Part shown: positions 26,614 to 34,809 of the stretch, one piece after another
How the letters are laid out: each line of letters opens with the position of its first letter
How positions within the stretch are numbered: position 1 is the stretch's first letter
Source: Fibrobacter sp.
GTDB taxonomy: Bacteria; Fibrobacterota; Fibrobacteria; Fibrobacterales; Fibrobacteraceae
NCBI RefSeq assembly: GCF_017545445.1
Contig: NZ_JAFWOM010000132.1
Span: 1-58,823 of the forward strand
Direction: 5' to 3'
Length of the DNA: 58,823 nucleotides
Notes under the pieces: model-generated
What the model saw: only the letters and a program-made list of their open reading frames with translations
Told to the model about the DNA's origin: nothing
Databases searched by the model: none
Made by a program: the position numbers and the translations under genes

Positions 26614-27204
26614 ATAGAAATTCTGCAAGTCTTGTACGGTTCCGAAGAGCGTGTTGCCTATCTGGAATCGATCGAGGACTCGTTTGAATAGCTCCTTGAA
26701 TTCGTCAATGGTTCCTGCGTTCATGGTGTTCAACTTTCCCTGGATGTCGCTCACGAATCCGTAAGTGACCGGTCTTGATTTCATGCCCTGCATGGCACCA
26801 CTCCATTGCTGTAAGACTTTGTCTGTGTCAATCCTTGCGATGACATACCGAGTTGTCGAAAGCAGTTCCTGCAAAAAATGCACTAGGAAAATTTCTTCTT
26901 GCAGAATACCCCAGCGTTTATCCTTGGAGTAAAGCGAAGAATATTCTGCCTTGCCGTAGAAAATGGCCGCTTGTGCGTATTCAAGGCACGTCATCAAGAG
27001 TCGTTCGTAACGCTTGATGTCCTTGCTCAAGTGCTGATACCATGCGCTGTTTTCTTCGGGCGTGGGGGCCTTGGCTTCTGCAATTTCGTTCGGGAACAGT
27101 GCTCGGAACGCATAATACACTTCTTCGTAATAACGGTTCCTCATGCGGCAGTTGAACGCACGGTTTTTTTGTGTGTAATCGCAATGGTGCAGGGACGATA
27201 TCAT
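26611..27204 (-). CDS. Protein of unknown function downstream of rel
   Basis: A 197-residue soluble, mainly alpha-helical protein without signal peptide, membrane segment or motif that I recognise. The N terminus is Tyr/Arg-rich (MRNRYYEEVYYAFRALFP). Its ATG overlaps the rel stop (ATGA), so the two are translationally coupled and the product may act in the same physiological setting, or simply share expression. A start at residue 21 (MRNRYY) would remove an atypical Cys/His-containing leader. It ends directly in a heptad array. Confidence 0.75.
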   Translation of the reverse strand: MISSLHHCDYTQKNRAFNCRMRNRYYEEVYYAFRALFPNEIAEAKAPTPEENSAWYQHLSKDIKRYERLLMTCLEYAQAAIFYGKAEYSSLYSKDKRWGILQEEIFLVHFLQELLSTTRYVIARIDTDKVLQQWSGAMQGMKSRPVTYGFVSDIQGKLNTMNAGTIDEFKELFKRVLDRFQIGNTLFGTVQDLQNFY

Positions 27205-29378
27205 GCTTTTTCGACCCTCCTCACACCTTCGACTTGCCGGATTTTATTCACGATGGAATCCACTTGATTTTTGCGGAACGCCTTGAATTCCATGCGGATG
27301 CGACCGGTATATTGGGCGCTCGCGATGCTCATTCTGTCTAGCGACAAGTTTTCGTCTTTGAGTACCATCAAAATGCTGAGTGGCAGATTCTTTCTGTTGT
27401 CTGTTTCGATGGTGAGGTGTGTCGTGAACGGTTTCGTGACGTCGGCACTCCAATCGACGGGGAGTCGCTGGTCGGCTGGTAAATCCTTGAGGCAAGGGCA
27501 ATCGCTCTTGTGGACTTCGATGCCGATTTGCGGACGCATTACGCCGACAATTTTATCGCCAGGGACAGGACCGCAACAACTTGCAAAATGGATGAGTAGG
27601 CTTGTTTCGTGACCGATCATCAACGGCATTTCGTCAGTGGGCGAACTTTCTTTGTCTTTGCCGAATTTCGGATAAAAGCGAAGTGTCGCCGTCTCTTTAG
27701 CTATGTCGTTTCCGCCGTTCAAGAAACGGTGGATGTCCTGGAGCGGAAGTTCACCTTGACCCAGATGCTCAAAGAATGCGTTCAAACTAGTTTGACCAAA
27801 GTATCTGAGAATGTCTTCTTCTTTGGGCCGTTTGTCCTTTTCGATTTTCAGGAGTCTGAGTTCGCGAGTCCAAATTTCTTTACCGAGGCTGCGGGACTGG
27901 TTCGTGATGCTTGTCTTCATCCACTTGCGCAGTTCCTGCTTCGCTTTGATGGTCTTGACCATTTCAAGCCATTCCGGGCTCGGTTCCTGGTTCGGGCTTT
28001 TGAGAACTTGTATGGTAGCACCGTGCGGCACCGGTTCATCAAGGCTTACTACTTTGTCGTTAATGCGGGCACCGATGCAGTGGAGGCCGAGTTCCGTGTG
28101 GACTGCAAATGCGAAGTCCAAGACGATGGACCCTTCGGGCAATTCGATGGATGCTCCCTTCGGAGTGAACACTGTCATGCCTTCGGGCTTCAAATCGACC
28201 TTCAAGAAGTCGAGGTATTCCTTTGAGTCCGAAATTTCGGATTGCAACTTGACCATGTGGTCGAGCCACGCCAGTTCTTCGCCTTCATGCTGCGTTTCCA
28301 TCTTGTAGGCCCAGTGCGCGGCGAATCCTTTCTCGGCGGTGAGGTCCATGTCCTTTGTGCGGATTTGGACTTCGACCATCTTGTTTTCTGGACCGATGAC
28401 CGTTGTGTGGATGCTCTGGTAGAGGTTCGGCTTCGGGGTCGCGATGTAGTCCTTGAAGCGGCTCTGCAGCGGAGTCCACAGGTTATGGACGTAACCGAGA
28501 GCAAGGTAGCATTCGGGGATTGTTTCAACGATAATGCGGATGGCGAAAATGTCGAAGATGTCCTCGAAACCGCAACCGCGTGCAATCATCTTGTTGTAGA
28601 TGCTGTAGATGTTCTTGGTGCGGCCTTGGATGGTGCAGTCGAAGTCTTCGAGGGCCATCTTGATTTGCAGAGGGCCAATCACGGACTGCACGTAGTTTTC
28701 GCGTTTTTCCTTGTTCTCGATAAGCGCATCGACGAGCTTTTGGTATTCGTCCGGGTTTACGTACTTGAAGCTCAAGTCTTCGAGTTCCGTTTTCAGCTTG
28801 TAGAGACCGAACCTGTGCGTGAGCGGTACGTAAATGTCGAGCGTTTCTTGCGCGATAATCTTTCGCTTTTCGGGCTTCATGTATCGCATGGTGCGCATGT
28901 TGTGGATGCGGTCTGCGATTTTAATCATGATGACGCGAGGGTCTTTCGCCATAGCTGTAATGAGCTTGCGGTAAGTGCTTGCCTTTTGGGCCGTTTTGCT
29001 CGCCTCTTGCACTGCGGTAATTTTTGTCACCGCATCGACCATGAACGCTGTGTCTTCGCCAAAAAGTTCTGAAATTTCGCTAAGCGTATGCGGAGTGTCT
29101 TCCACCACGTCGTGCAGTAAGCCTGCTAGTACCGTTGCCTGGTCTTGCTTCAAGTCCGCAAGAATCTTGGCCACTTCGTAAGGGTGTTCTGTGTAGGGCA
29201 TGCCGCTTTTGCGGTACTGACCATCATGGGCATCGGCAATAAAGGCTATAGCTTTTCTGAGAATCCCTTCATCCAGTTTCGGATTCTTCTTAAGGAGCAC
29301 ACTTACGATGTGCTCTTGATTCGTTGTAAAATTAGCCTGATCCATCAATCCCAATTTATCTAATATTTTGATATTCAT
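27201..29378 (-). CDS. rel: Rel/SpoT-type (p)ppGpp synthetase and hydrolase
   Basis: The central stringent-response enzyme. The 725-residue protein has an HD hydrolase domain with metal ligands visible (H51, H65, H89-D90 in GLLHDVVEDT), a synthetase domain (about 200-350, with IFAIRIIVETIPECY and MVEVQIRT), a TGS domain (about 395-455, VFTPKGASIELPEGS), the conserved zinc-finger-like region HFASCCGPVPGD, and a C-terminal ACT domain. The intact HD motif suggests a bifunctional enzyme. Translation is coupled to the unknown gene downstream. Confidence 0.95.
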   Translation of the reverse strand: MNIKILDKLGLMDQANFTTNQEHIVSVLLKKNPKLDEGILRKAIAFIADAHDGQYRKSGMPYTEHPYEVAKILADLKQDQATVLAGLLHDVVEDTPHTLSEISELFGEDTAFMVDAVTKITAVQEASKTAQKASTYRKLITAMAKDPRVIMIKIADRIHNMRTMRYMKPEKRKIIAQETLDIYVPLTHRFGLYKLKTELEDLSFKYVNPDEYQKLVDALIENKEKRENYVQSVIGPLQIKMALEDFDCTIQGRTKNIYSIYNKMIARGCGFEDIFDIFAIRIIVETIPECYLALGYVHNLWTPLQSRFKDYIATPKPNLYQSIHTTVIGPENKMVEVQIRTKDMDLTAEKGFAAHWAYKMETQHEGEELAWLDHMVKLQSEISDSKEYLDFLKVDLKPEGMTVFTPKGASIELPEGSIVLDFAFAVHTELGLHCIGARINDKVVSLDEPVPHGATIQVLKSPNQEPSPEWLEMVKTIKAKQELRKWMKTSITNQSRSLGKEIWTRELRLLKIEKDKRPKEEDILRYFGQTSLNAFFEHLGQGELPLQDIHRFLNGGNDIAKETATLRFYPKFGKDKESSPTDEMPLMIGHETSLLIHFASCCGPVPGDKIVGVMRPQIGIEVHKSDCPCLKDLPADQRLPVDWSADVTKPFTTHLTIETDNRKNLPLSILMVLKDENLSLDRMSIASAQYTGRIRMEFKAFRKNQVDSIVNKIRQVEGVRRVEKA

Positions 29379-29516
29379 GCGGCTTTTTTTCGTAAATATG
29401 CCAAAAATAAGCGGAAAAACGCATTGTCCCTATTTTAAAGAATGTAAAAATTCCTATACAAAAGTTCTTGATAATTTTTCCGTTGTAACTCTTACAACAA
29501 AAAAAACACAACAGCG

Positions 29517-29545
29517 TTGCGTTCAAATGTTGAATAGATTATCTT
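29517..29545 (+). promoter_or_regulatory. Promoter of the CE15 esterase gene
   Basis: TTGCGT (29517-29522), 17-bp spacer and TATCTT (29540-29545), giving a leader of roughly 45 nt before the ATG at 29596. Confidence 0.6.
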
Positions 29546-29595
29546 AATAAACAACATACTGTCGAATTTCCGGCTGTTGTTGGGGTTGGTATAAA

Positions 29596-31233
29596 ATGAA
29601 TAAATACAAATATCTAGTGCCAGTGGCAGTAGTTGCCTTTGGTTTATGGGCCTGTGGTGATGATTCTACGTCTTCCGCAGATTGTTTAACACCAGATTGC
29701 TTTGCTCAGGCGGGATCATCGTCTGATGCTGTTGATTTTGGGCTTTCCAGTGCGACCGTGCCGGATTTGGGCTTGTCCAGTTCTGTCGATGCTGTTTTGC
29801 TGAGTTCTAGCTCTCTTGATTCCGCTGGTCAAAAAAATCCGGATTCAAATGGTTCTGCTCTTGGCAGTTCTTCTAGTGTTGCTGGGCCTGTCGTGGGTTC
29901 TTCGGCAACGGCTCCTCTCAGCAGTGCAGGGCCGGTAGCGACGAGTTCAAGCGGACATCGTCATCGCTCCAGCAGTTCGGCAACAGTTCCGGCCAGTTCG
30001 GCAACTGACGCTCCGGCATCGTCTTCGAGCGAAGCTGCTCCTGCCAGCAGTGAAACGGCTCCGCAGCCGGTGGCAAATGCTTTTGTCGAAGACCACCGCA
30101 GCGAATGCCAAATCGGCAATATTCCTTCCAGCGTGAACAACGCCAAGCTCCCGGACCCGTTCATGGGGCTTGATGGCAAGCGTATTTCTTCTAAGGCGGA
30201 TTGGAAATGCCGTCGCGAAGAAATCGGTGCCATGTACGAAAAGCTCATGTTCGGTACAAAGCCGCGCAATCCAGAAAAGGTCGAAGGTAGCTACTCCGGT
30301 GGAAAGCTCACCATCAAGGTGACTGACAAGGGCAAATCCGGAAGTTTCTCCGTGAAAATCAGCAACGCCGGTACGAAGGATAAGCCGAAGCCGGCCATGA
30401 TCGGTTTTGGCGGTGGCATGATGGGCGGCGGTTGCGGAAGCCTCGGCAACGCGACGAATGGTCTCGACATCGCTCAGATTACTTTCAACCCGGATGACGT
30501 TGCCCCCGAAAGCGGTGGCGGCATGTTCTTCCAGCTTTATAACGGCGGTCAGGGCACCATTATTGCATGGGCATGGGGCGTGAGCCGTATTATCGACGCT
30601 CTCGAAAAGACGCCTGAAGCTGGTATTGACGTGAAGCACCTTGCGATGACGGGTTGCTCTCGTTGGGGCAAGGGTACGCTTGCCGTGGGTGCATTCGATG
30701 AACGTATCGCCCTCACGATTCCGCAGGAATCCGGTTCCGGTGGCGCATCGCTTTGGCGTGTCGGTGCTCAGGTCAACAAGCAGAAGGGCAAGCAGTTCGT
30801 GCAGGGCCTCAGCAGTGCCGGTACCGAAGGTAAGTGGATGATTTCCAGCTTCAAGAACTACGACGGCAAGGAAAATACGCTCCCGTTCGACCAGCACATG
30901 TTGGTGGCCATGGTTGCACCGCGTGCACTCCTCATTCTCGACAATGCCGGCCAGGAATGGCTGGGTGAAGTTCCGTCGAACTATTGCGGACAAGCTTCTA
31001 AGGAAGTCTATGACGCTCTCGGTGCAACAGAAAATTACACCTACAGCCAGGAAGGCGGCCATGGTCACTGCCAGCTCCCGAACGGACAGTTCGACGAAGT
31101 CAAGGACTTCATGAACAAGTTCTTGCTCGGCAAGGATGCTAAGACGGGTAAGATTGATTACACCAAGAATACGCAGACCATAAGCTTCAAGAAGTCTGAA
31201 TGGATTGACTGGGAAACCCCGTCTCTGAACTAA
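29596..31233 (+). CDS. CE15 glucuronoyl esterase lipoprotein
   Basis: Family CE15 esterases cut the ester between lignin alcohols and the 4-O-methylglucuronic acid side chains of xylan, loosening lignocellulose. A lipoprotein signal (LWAC, Cys20) is followed by a Ser/Ala-rich linker (about 25-150) and the alpha/beta-hydrolase domain (about 165-540). The family nucleophile motif GCSRWGKG gives Ser355, and the catalytic His lies in GGHGHC (H489 or H491). The start ATG is supported by the lipobox. It is a single transcription unit, functionally allied with the GH9 enzyme in this window, though not adjacent. Confidence 0.9.
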   Translation: MNKYKYLVPVAVVAFGLWACGDDSTSSADCLTPDCFAQAGSSSDAVDFGLSSATVPDLGLSSSVDAVLLSSSSLDSAGQKNPDSNGSALGSSSSVAGPVVGSSATAPLSSAGPVATSSSGHRHRSSSSATVPASSATDAPASSSSEAAPASSETAPQPVANAFVEDHRSECQIGNIPSSVNNAKLPDPFMGLDGKRISSKADWKCRREEIGAMYEKLMFGTKPRNPEKVEGSYSGGKLTIKVTDKGKSGSFSVKISNAGTKDKPKPAMIGFGGGMMGGGCGSLGNATNGLDIAQITFNPDDVAPESGGGMFFQLYNGGQGTIIAWAWGVSRIIDALEKTPEAGIDVKHLAMTGCSRWGKGTLAVGAFDERIALTIPQESGSGGASLWRVGAQVNKQKGKQFVQGLSSAGTEGKWMISSFKNYDGKENTLPFDQHMLVAMVAPRALLILDNAGQEWLGEVPSNYCGQASKEVYDALGATENYTYSQEGGHGHCQLPNGQFDEVKDFMNKFLLGKDAKTGKIDYTKNTQTISFKKSEWIDWETPSLN

Positions 31234-31255
31234 AAACTCCGCACAAACAATACAA

Positions 31256-31288
31256 AAGAACCGCCGGTATTCACCGACGGTTCTTTTT
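31256..31288. terminator. Bidirectional terminator after the esterase gene
   Basis: GAACCGCCGGT pairs with ACCGACGGTTC (one mismatch) around ATTC, followed by TTTTT. An A-rich run on the other side serves the convergent methyltransferase gene. Confidence 0.88.
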
Positions 31289-31294
31289 ATATCT

Positions 31295-32260
31295 CTACTC
31301 TTTTGTAATAATCATGCAAATCACGGGGAGTTTTTTATCGACTTCGTTTTCGCTGGGGATGATTTCGCTTTCGAGCACTTTGCAATTGAGTTCTTTCACA
31401 AAGAATTCGAGCTGGCTCCTTTCGAACCCAAGCCAAATGTGTCCGTGAGTGGTGCGGAACGATTCTTCTTTGTGCTGGGCGAGGTCCAGGAGAGCTAGTC
31501 TTCCGCCAGGCTTCAAGATGCGGGTCGCTTCCTTGAGGGCGAGTCGCGGATCGGTGGCATGGTGCAATACTTGGCTCATGAGCACGAGGTCCGCGTAGTT
31601 TTCGGGGAGTCCCGTTTGCGTCATGTCGGCGACTTTGGGCGTCACATTTTCAATGCCCTTTTGTTGTAAAATTTGCTGCAATCCGCTGATGATTTTTGGG
31701 TCGTAGTCGAGGGCCGTCACGTTCTTGCAGCGGCTCGCGAGCATGAGCGAAAGGTCTCCGCCTTCGCCGCACCCGATATCGACTGCGTTTTCGAACGGCA
31801 CCATGAGCTTGCTGAACAGGCTGATTTGTGCCTTGAGGCTTCCGCCGGCTTGGTCGAGCTTGTGAATTTGCCCCTTGGTCTTGTCCGTACGTTCTTCGAG
31901 CGCTTGTGCGGCGCGACATTTTAAAATGTCTTTGTCTTGCAGTTCGTCGTAAGCTTCGCGGATAATCTGCAACAGGCGGCTGCTCATGTAAAGTTCTTCG
32001 CTCAGGCGGTAATACGCCTTGATGCCGTCACGTCGGTCTTTCACGAGTCCGCATTGCGACAGCTTTGCCAAATGGCGGCTCGCGTTACTCTGGTGGATAT
32101 CCAGAATGTCCTTGATTTCGTTGACAGTGAATTCGGACTGGTCCAGCAGGAGTAAAATCTTGAGGCGCATTTCGTCGGAAATGGCTCCAAAAAGTTCCAT
32201 GTTCGGGATAATCGGTTCTCGGTTCTGGTTAAAATTCGAATTTGTCACGTGGTCCGCCAA
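31295..32260 (-). CDS. ArsR-type regulator fused to a SAM methyltransferase
   Basis: The N-terminal part (about 21-95) is an ArsR/SmtB winged helix (SDEMRLKILLLLDQSEFTVNEIKDILDI and SNASRHLAKL). The C-terminal part (about 145-315) is a class I methyltransferase with the SAM loop DIGCGEGG (161-168), the acidic strand end ALDYDP and SQVLHHATDP. No obvious metal-binding Cys cluster of ArsR sensors is seen. It may be a regulator that senses or uses SAM, or a methyltransferase with a DNA-binding anchor. The start is unclear: TTG at 32260 or ATG at 32200. Divergent from the PAP2 gene. Confidence 0.85.
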   Translation of the reverse strand: MADHVTNSNFNQNREPIIPNMELFGAISDEMRLKILLLLDQSEFTVNEIKDILDIHQSNASRHLAKLSQCGLVKDRRDGIKAYYRLSEELYMSSRLLQIIREAYDELQDKDILKCRAAQALEERTDKTKGQIHKLDQAGGSLKAQISLFSKLMVPFENAVDIGCGEGGDLSLMLASRCKNVTALDYDPKIISGLQQILQQKGIENVTPKVADMTQTGLPENYADLVLMSQVLHHATDPRLALKEATRILKPGGRLALLDLAQHKEESFRTTHGHIWLGFERSQLEFFVKELNCKVLESEIIPSENEVDKKLPVICMIITKE

Positions 32261-32309
32261 TACTTTTTTATGTTTGTCGTTGTGAATATAAATTTTTAAT
32301 GGACTTTTG

Positions 32310-33176
32310 ATGGAAAAAAGGTGCTTTAAAAGCTTTTTTCGAGTGTTTTTTGCCGTGCTATGTGCGGCAACGCTTGCTTTTAGTGCGCTCGGCGCATCTG
32401 GAATAGCCTCAAGCGCATTTCCCGTAGAAAATTCCGCGCCTCGTCATTACGATGTCTCGGAGCGTCTCGATGTTCCGCTTGCGCTTGGAATTGCGTTGAC
32501 TTCGGCGTTAGGCGTGTATCAATATTACGGCATGGAACGCGTTTCGGCTGGCGATTTGAGGGCTAAATCGGATTTTTTGCCTTGGGATAGGCCTTTTGTG
32601 GGGCGTTACAGCGAGTGGGCGACGGTCGTGAGTCATTATACGGGTGCGCTTGCGGTTGTTCCGCTTGCTTTGGCGGGGTATTCGTGGTACAATGGCGATG
32701 CTGATGCGTACGACTTTGGTGCTTTTGCGCTCATGTTCGTTGAGGCTTTTGCGTTGCAGAATGCCTTGAACCAGATTGTCCGTTCTTCGCAGCTCTGGCC
32801 TCGACCTTATGTATATGCAGAACGTGGAAAGGGTGCTAAAAAGGCGAAGGAGGCTCGCGGCGAGGCTTATGGATCCTTTTATTCGGGGCATGCTTCTGCG
32901 GCTTTTACGGTTGCGACGTTTACAGGCGAATGGTTTTCGGAAATTTACCCGAATTCGAATTATAAGGCTCTAGTCTGGACTTCGTCATACGCTTTGGCCG
33001 CTGGCGTGGGCATTTTGCGGGTCGTGGCGGGCAAACATTACCCCTCGGATGTGATTTTTGGAGCTTTAATGGGCGCCGGAGTGAGTTTTGGAGTCCTAAA
33101 ATTGCATGAGATTTGTAAAAAGAATATTGCGATATGGGCAATTCCGGGAAATATTGGGGCTGTATTTTATTTTTGA
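32310..33176 (+). CDS. PAP2-family membrane phosphatase
   Basis: A 288-residue protein with an N-terminal membrane segment and several hydrophobic helices. It has the type 2 phosphatidic acid phosphatase signatures in degenerate form: WPRPYVY (motif 1), YSGHASAAF (motif 2, catalytic-site His) and RVVAGKHYPSDV (motif 3, nucleophilic His and Asp). Such enzymes remove phosphate from lipid phosphates such as undecaprenyl pyrophosphate or phosphatidic acid; the substrate is not deducible. Start: ATG at 32310; an in-frame TTG lies one codon before. A TATAAA box lies at 32287-32292, overlapping a minus-strand TATATT for the divergent gene. Confidence 0.85.
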   Translation: MEKRCFKSFFRVFFAVLCAATLAFSALGASGIASSAFPVENSAPRHYDVSERLDVPLALGIALTSALGVYQYYGMERVSAGDLRAKSDFLPWDRPFVGRYSEWATVVSHYTGALAVVPLALAGYSWYNGDADAYDFGAFALMFVEAFALQNALNQIVRSSQLWPRPYVYAERGKGAKKAKEARGEAYGSFYSGHASAAFTVATFTGEWFSEIYPNSNYKALVWTSSYALAAGVGILRVVAGKHYPSDVIFGALMGAGVSFGVLKLHEICKKNIAIWAIPGNIGAVFYF

Positions 33177-33266
33177 CATTTTTTTTAACTTTTTTTTCAA
33201 AAACTGTATATATATTTTTCCTCGTGGGGTTTCCTGTTGGAGCCACCATAAAAATGAGGTTTTTTG

Positions 33267-34283
33267 ATGTTGGAAGGCTTTAGGCGTGTCTTGTGCGCCG
33301 CAATTTTTTTGGCAGTATCTATAGTTGTATGCGATGCCGAAGAAGTAAAAGATTTTAGGGATGGACACGTCTATAGGACGATTAAATCCGGTTCGTTAAA
33401 TTGGTTCAGTCAAGACCTCAATTTCCGCAAAACTGCAAATTTCTCAGATGACGAAGGCCGTTCTTTCTATCGCAATGAACGGTGGGAACTTTCGTGCCCG
33501 GAAGGTACGCGTTTGCCGGACGCCCTTGATTGGGATAAATTAATTCATGATAGATTTATGGGACCGCGTAAAGTGCAGAACATGAAATCTTTTGTGAGCG
33601 GTTCTTCAATGGGTTATTACAAGTTTGAAGAAGATAACGTTGTAAACAAAAGAGATTATGCTGCCTATTACGCTGCGGTGGGCGGTGTCGGTACGCAAGT
33701 CATGATGCTTGATACAAAACGCGGTGTTGCTAAACTTGTTCGAATTGAAGATGCCGATGCCGTGCAAGTGCGTTGCATTTACGACCGCGACCTTTTGGCA
33801 GAAAAAGGCGTTTCGAAAAAAGATATGATGCTTACGGACAACCGAGATAAAAAGAAGTACAAAGTAGAAGTCCGTGCCGGTAAAATTTGGATGAAACAAA
33901 ATCTTGCATTTAGCCTTACGTCTGAAAAACAGTGCTACATTGAAGATAAAGCATTCTGTGAAAAATTTGGACGTTATTACACTTACGATGAAGCTCTTAA
34001 GGCTTGCCCTGCGGGCTGGCATTTGCCGGATGACGGTGAATGGCGTGATTATCAAAAAGAACGTGCTACGCTTGATTGGGATAATCTAGGACGTGGCGGA
34101 TGCCAGGATTGGGATGGCTATTGCGATGCTGAATCGACGGGGCATTACTGGTCTTCAACGTCTATATTAAAAAATTCCGCGCGCTCGTGGGAATTCCGGC
34201 GCTTGGTGCGTGATATCAACCGCACGGATGAAAGCGTTCATAAAGGCCTCTACGTCCGGTGCGTCGCGGATATGGAAGAATGA
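33267..34283 (+). CDS. FISUMP-domain secreted protein
   Basis: The 338-residue protein has a signal peptide (about 1-20, ending VCDA) and a C-terminal FISUMP domain (Fibrobacter succinogenes major paralogous domain, TIGR02145 type): GKIWMKQNLAF, GRYYTYDEALKACPAGWHLPDDGEW, GHYWSSTSI and the closing YVRCVAD. The first half repeats the pattern more loosely (SLNWFSQDLNF, LSCPEGTRLPDALDWDKL, VQVRCIYD), suggesting a degenerate second copy. The molecular role of FISUMP proteins is not established. GAGG precedes the ATG by about 8 nt. This gene is a main reason for assigning the window to Fibrobacter. Confidence 0.88.
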   Translation: MLEGFRRVLCAAIFLAVSIVVCDAEEVKDFRDGHVYRTIKSGSLNWFSQDLNFRKTANFSDDEGRSFYRNERWELSCPEGTRLPDALDWDKLIHDRFMGPRKVQNMKSFVSGSSMGYYKFEEDNVVNKRDYAAYYAAVGGVGTQVMMLDTKRGVAKLVRIEDADAVQVRCIYDRDLLAEKGVSKKDMMLTDNRDKKKYKVEVRAGKIWMKQNLAFSLTSEKQCYIEDKAFCEKFGRYYTYDEALKACPAGWHLPDDGEWRDYQKERATLDWDNLGRGGCQDWDGYCDAESTGHYWSSTSILKNSARSWEFRRLVRDINRTDESVHKGLYVRCVADMEE

Positions 34284-34320
34284 AAATAGGTTTTAGGTAG
34301 TAGGTTTTAGGTGGTTAGTT
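34284..34320 (+). repeat. TAGGTTT-type heptad array after a stop codon
   Basis: Following the TGA of the FISUMP gene: TAGGTTT, TAGGTAG, TAGGTTT, TAGGTGG, then TTAGTTG. It runs directly into a GTCAT element. Confidence 0.85.
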
Positions 34321-34410
34321 GTCATCCCCGACTAGTTCGGGGATCTCTTTACACGGTTCTGATTACAGACATGTCACTGGATTCTTCGGCCCTTCGGTCC
34401 TCAGAATGAC
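34321..34410. repeat. GTCAT...ATGAC element, variant
   Basis: It begins GTCATCCCCGACTAGTTCGG (hairpin CCCCGA/TCGGGG) and ends with GTCCTCAGAATGAC, with CACTGGATTC in between. The outer ends match the family but the interior differs from the copies at 22363 and 26500. Confidence 0.75.
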
Positions 34411-34430
34411 GATTCAACGTTCTAATCGCT

Positions 34431-34466
34431 ATTCTCTCGTCTTTCGTCTCTTGTCTCTCGTCTCTA
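34431..34466 (-). repeat. GACGAGA-type heptad array at a stop codon
   Basis: Minus strand, beginning with the stop codon of the small acidic gene: TAGAGAC, GAGAGAC, AAGAGAC, GAAAGAC, GAGAGAA. It shares its class with 26582-26613, 8 kb away. Confidence 0.82.
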
Positions 34467-34709
34467 CAATTCATCGTCGCTTTCGGAGACGTCTTCGAAG
34501 TGGCTCCCGTATTCGTCGAAGTTAATTTCTTCGGCGATGTCGTCGTTGTCTAGGTCGTCGTTATCGAGTCCGAGCCCAAGCCTTGCACAAATGCGGTCCA
34601 ATAGAATCAAATCCACATCTTCGGTGTCGCCCCCTTCGCGTTCATAGGCTTCGATGATGAGTTCTTGTTCGTCCGGTTTGTACTTATCAACAACTTCGGT
34701 GATTTTCAT
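34464..34709 (-). CDS. Small acidic protein of unknown function
   Basis: An 81-residue, strongly acidic soluble protein (many Asp/Glu in DNDDLDNDD and FEDVSESDDEL), with a helical N-terminal half (MKITEVVDKYKPDEQELIIEAY). The ATG at 34709 is preceded by AAAGGAG at ideal spacing, so the upstream in-frame start at 34745 is unlikely. No family recognised. It lies divergent to the TPR gene. Confidence 0.7.
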   Translation of the reverse strand: MKITEVVDKYKPDEQELIIEAYEREGGDTEDVDLILLDRICARLGLGLDNDDLDNDDIAEEINFDEYGSHFEDVSESDDEL

Positions 34710-34809
34710 TTTTTTCTCCTTTGCGGATAGATAAAAAATATCCACATCACTGCTACTAATATCGTCTATCTAAATTACATTGTCAATGGTTTTTACTAAT
34801 TTTTTTTCT

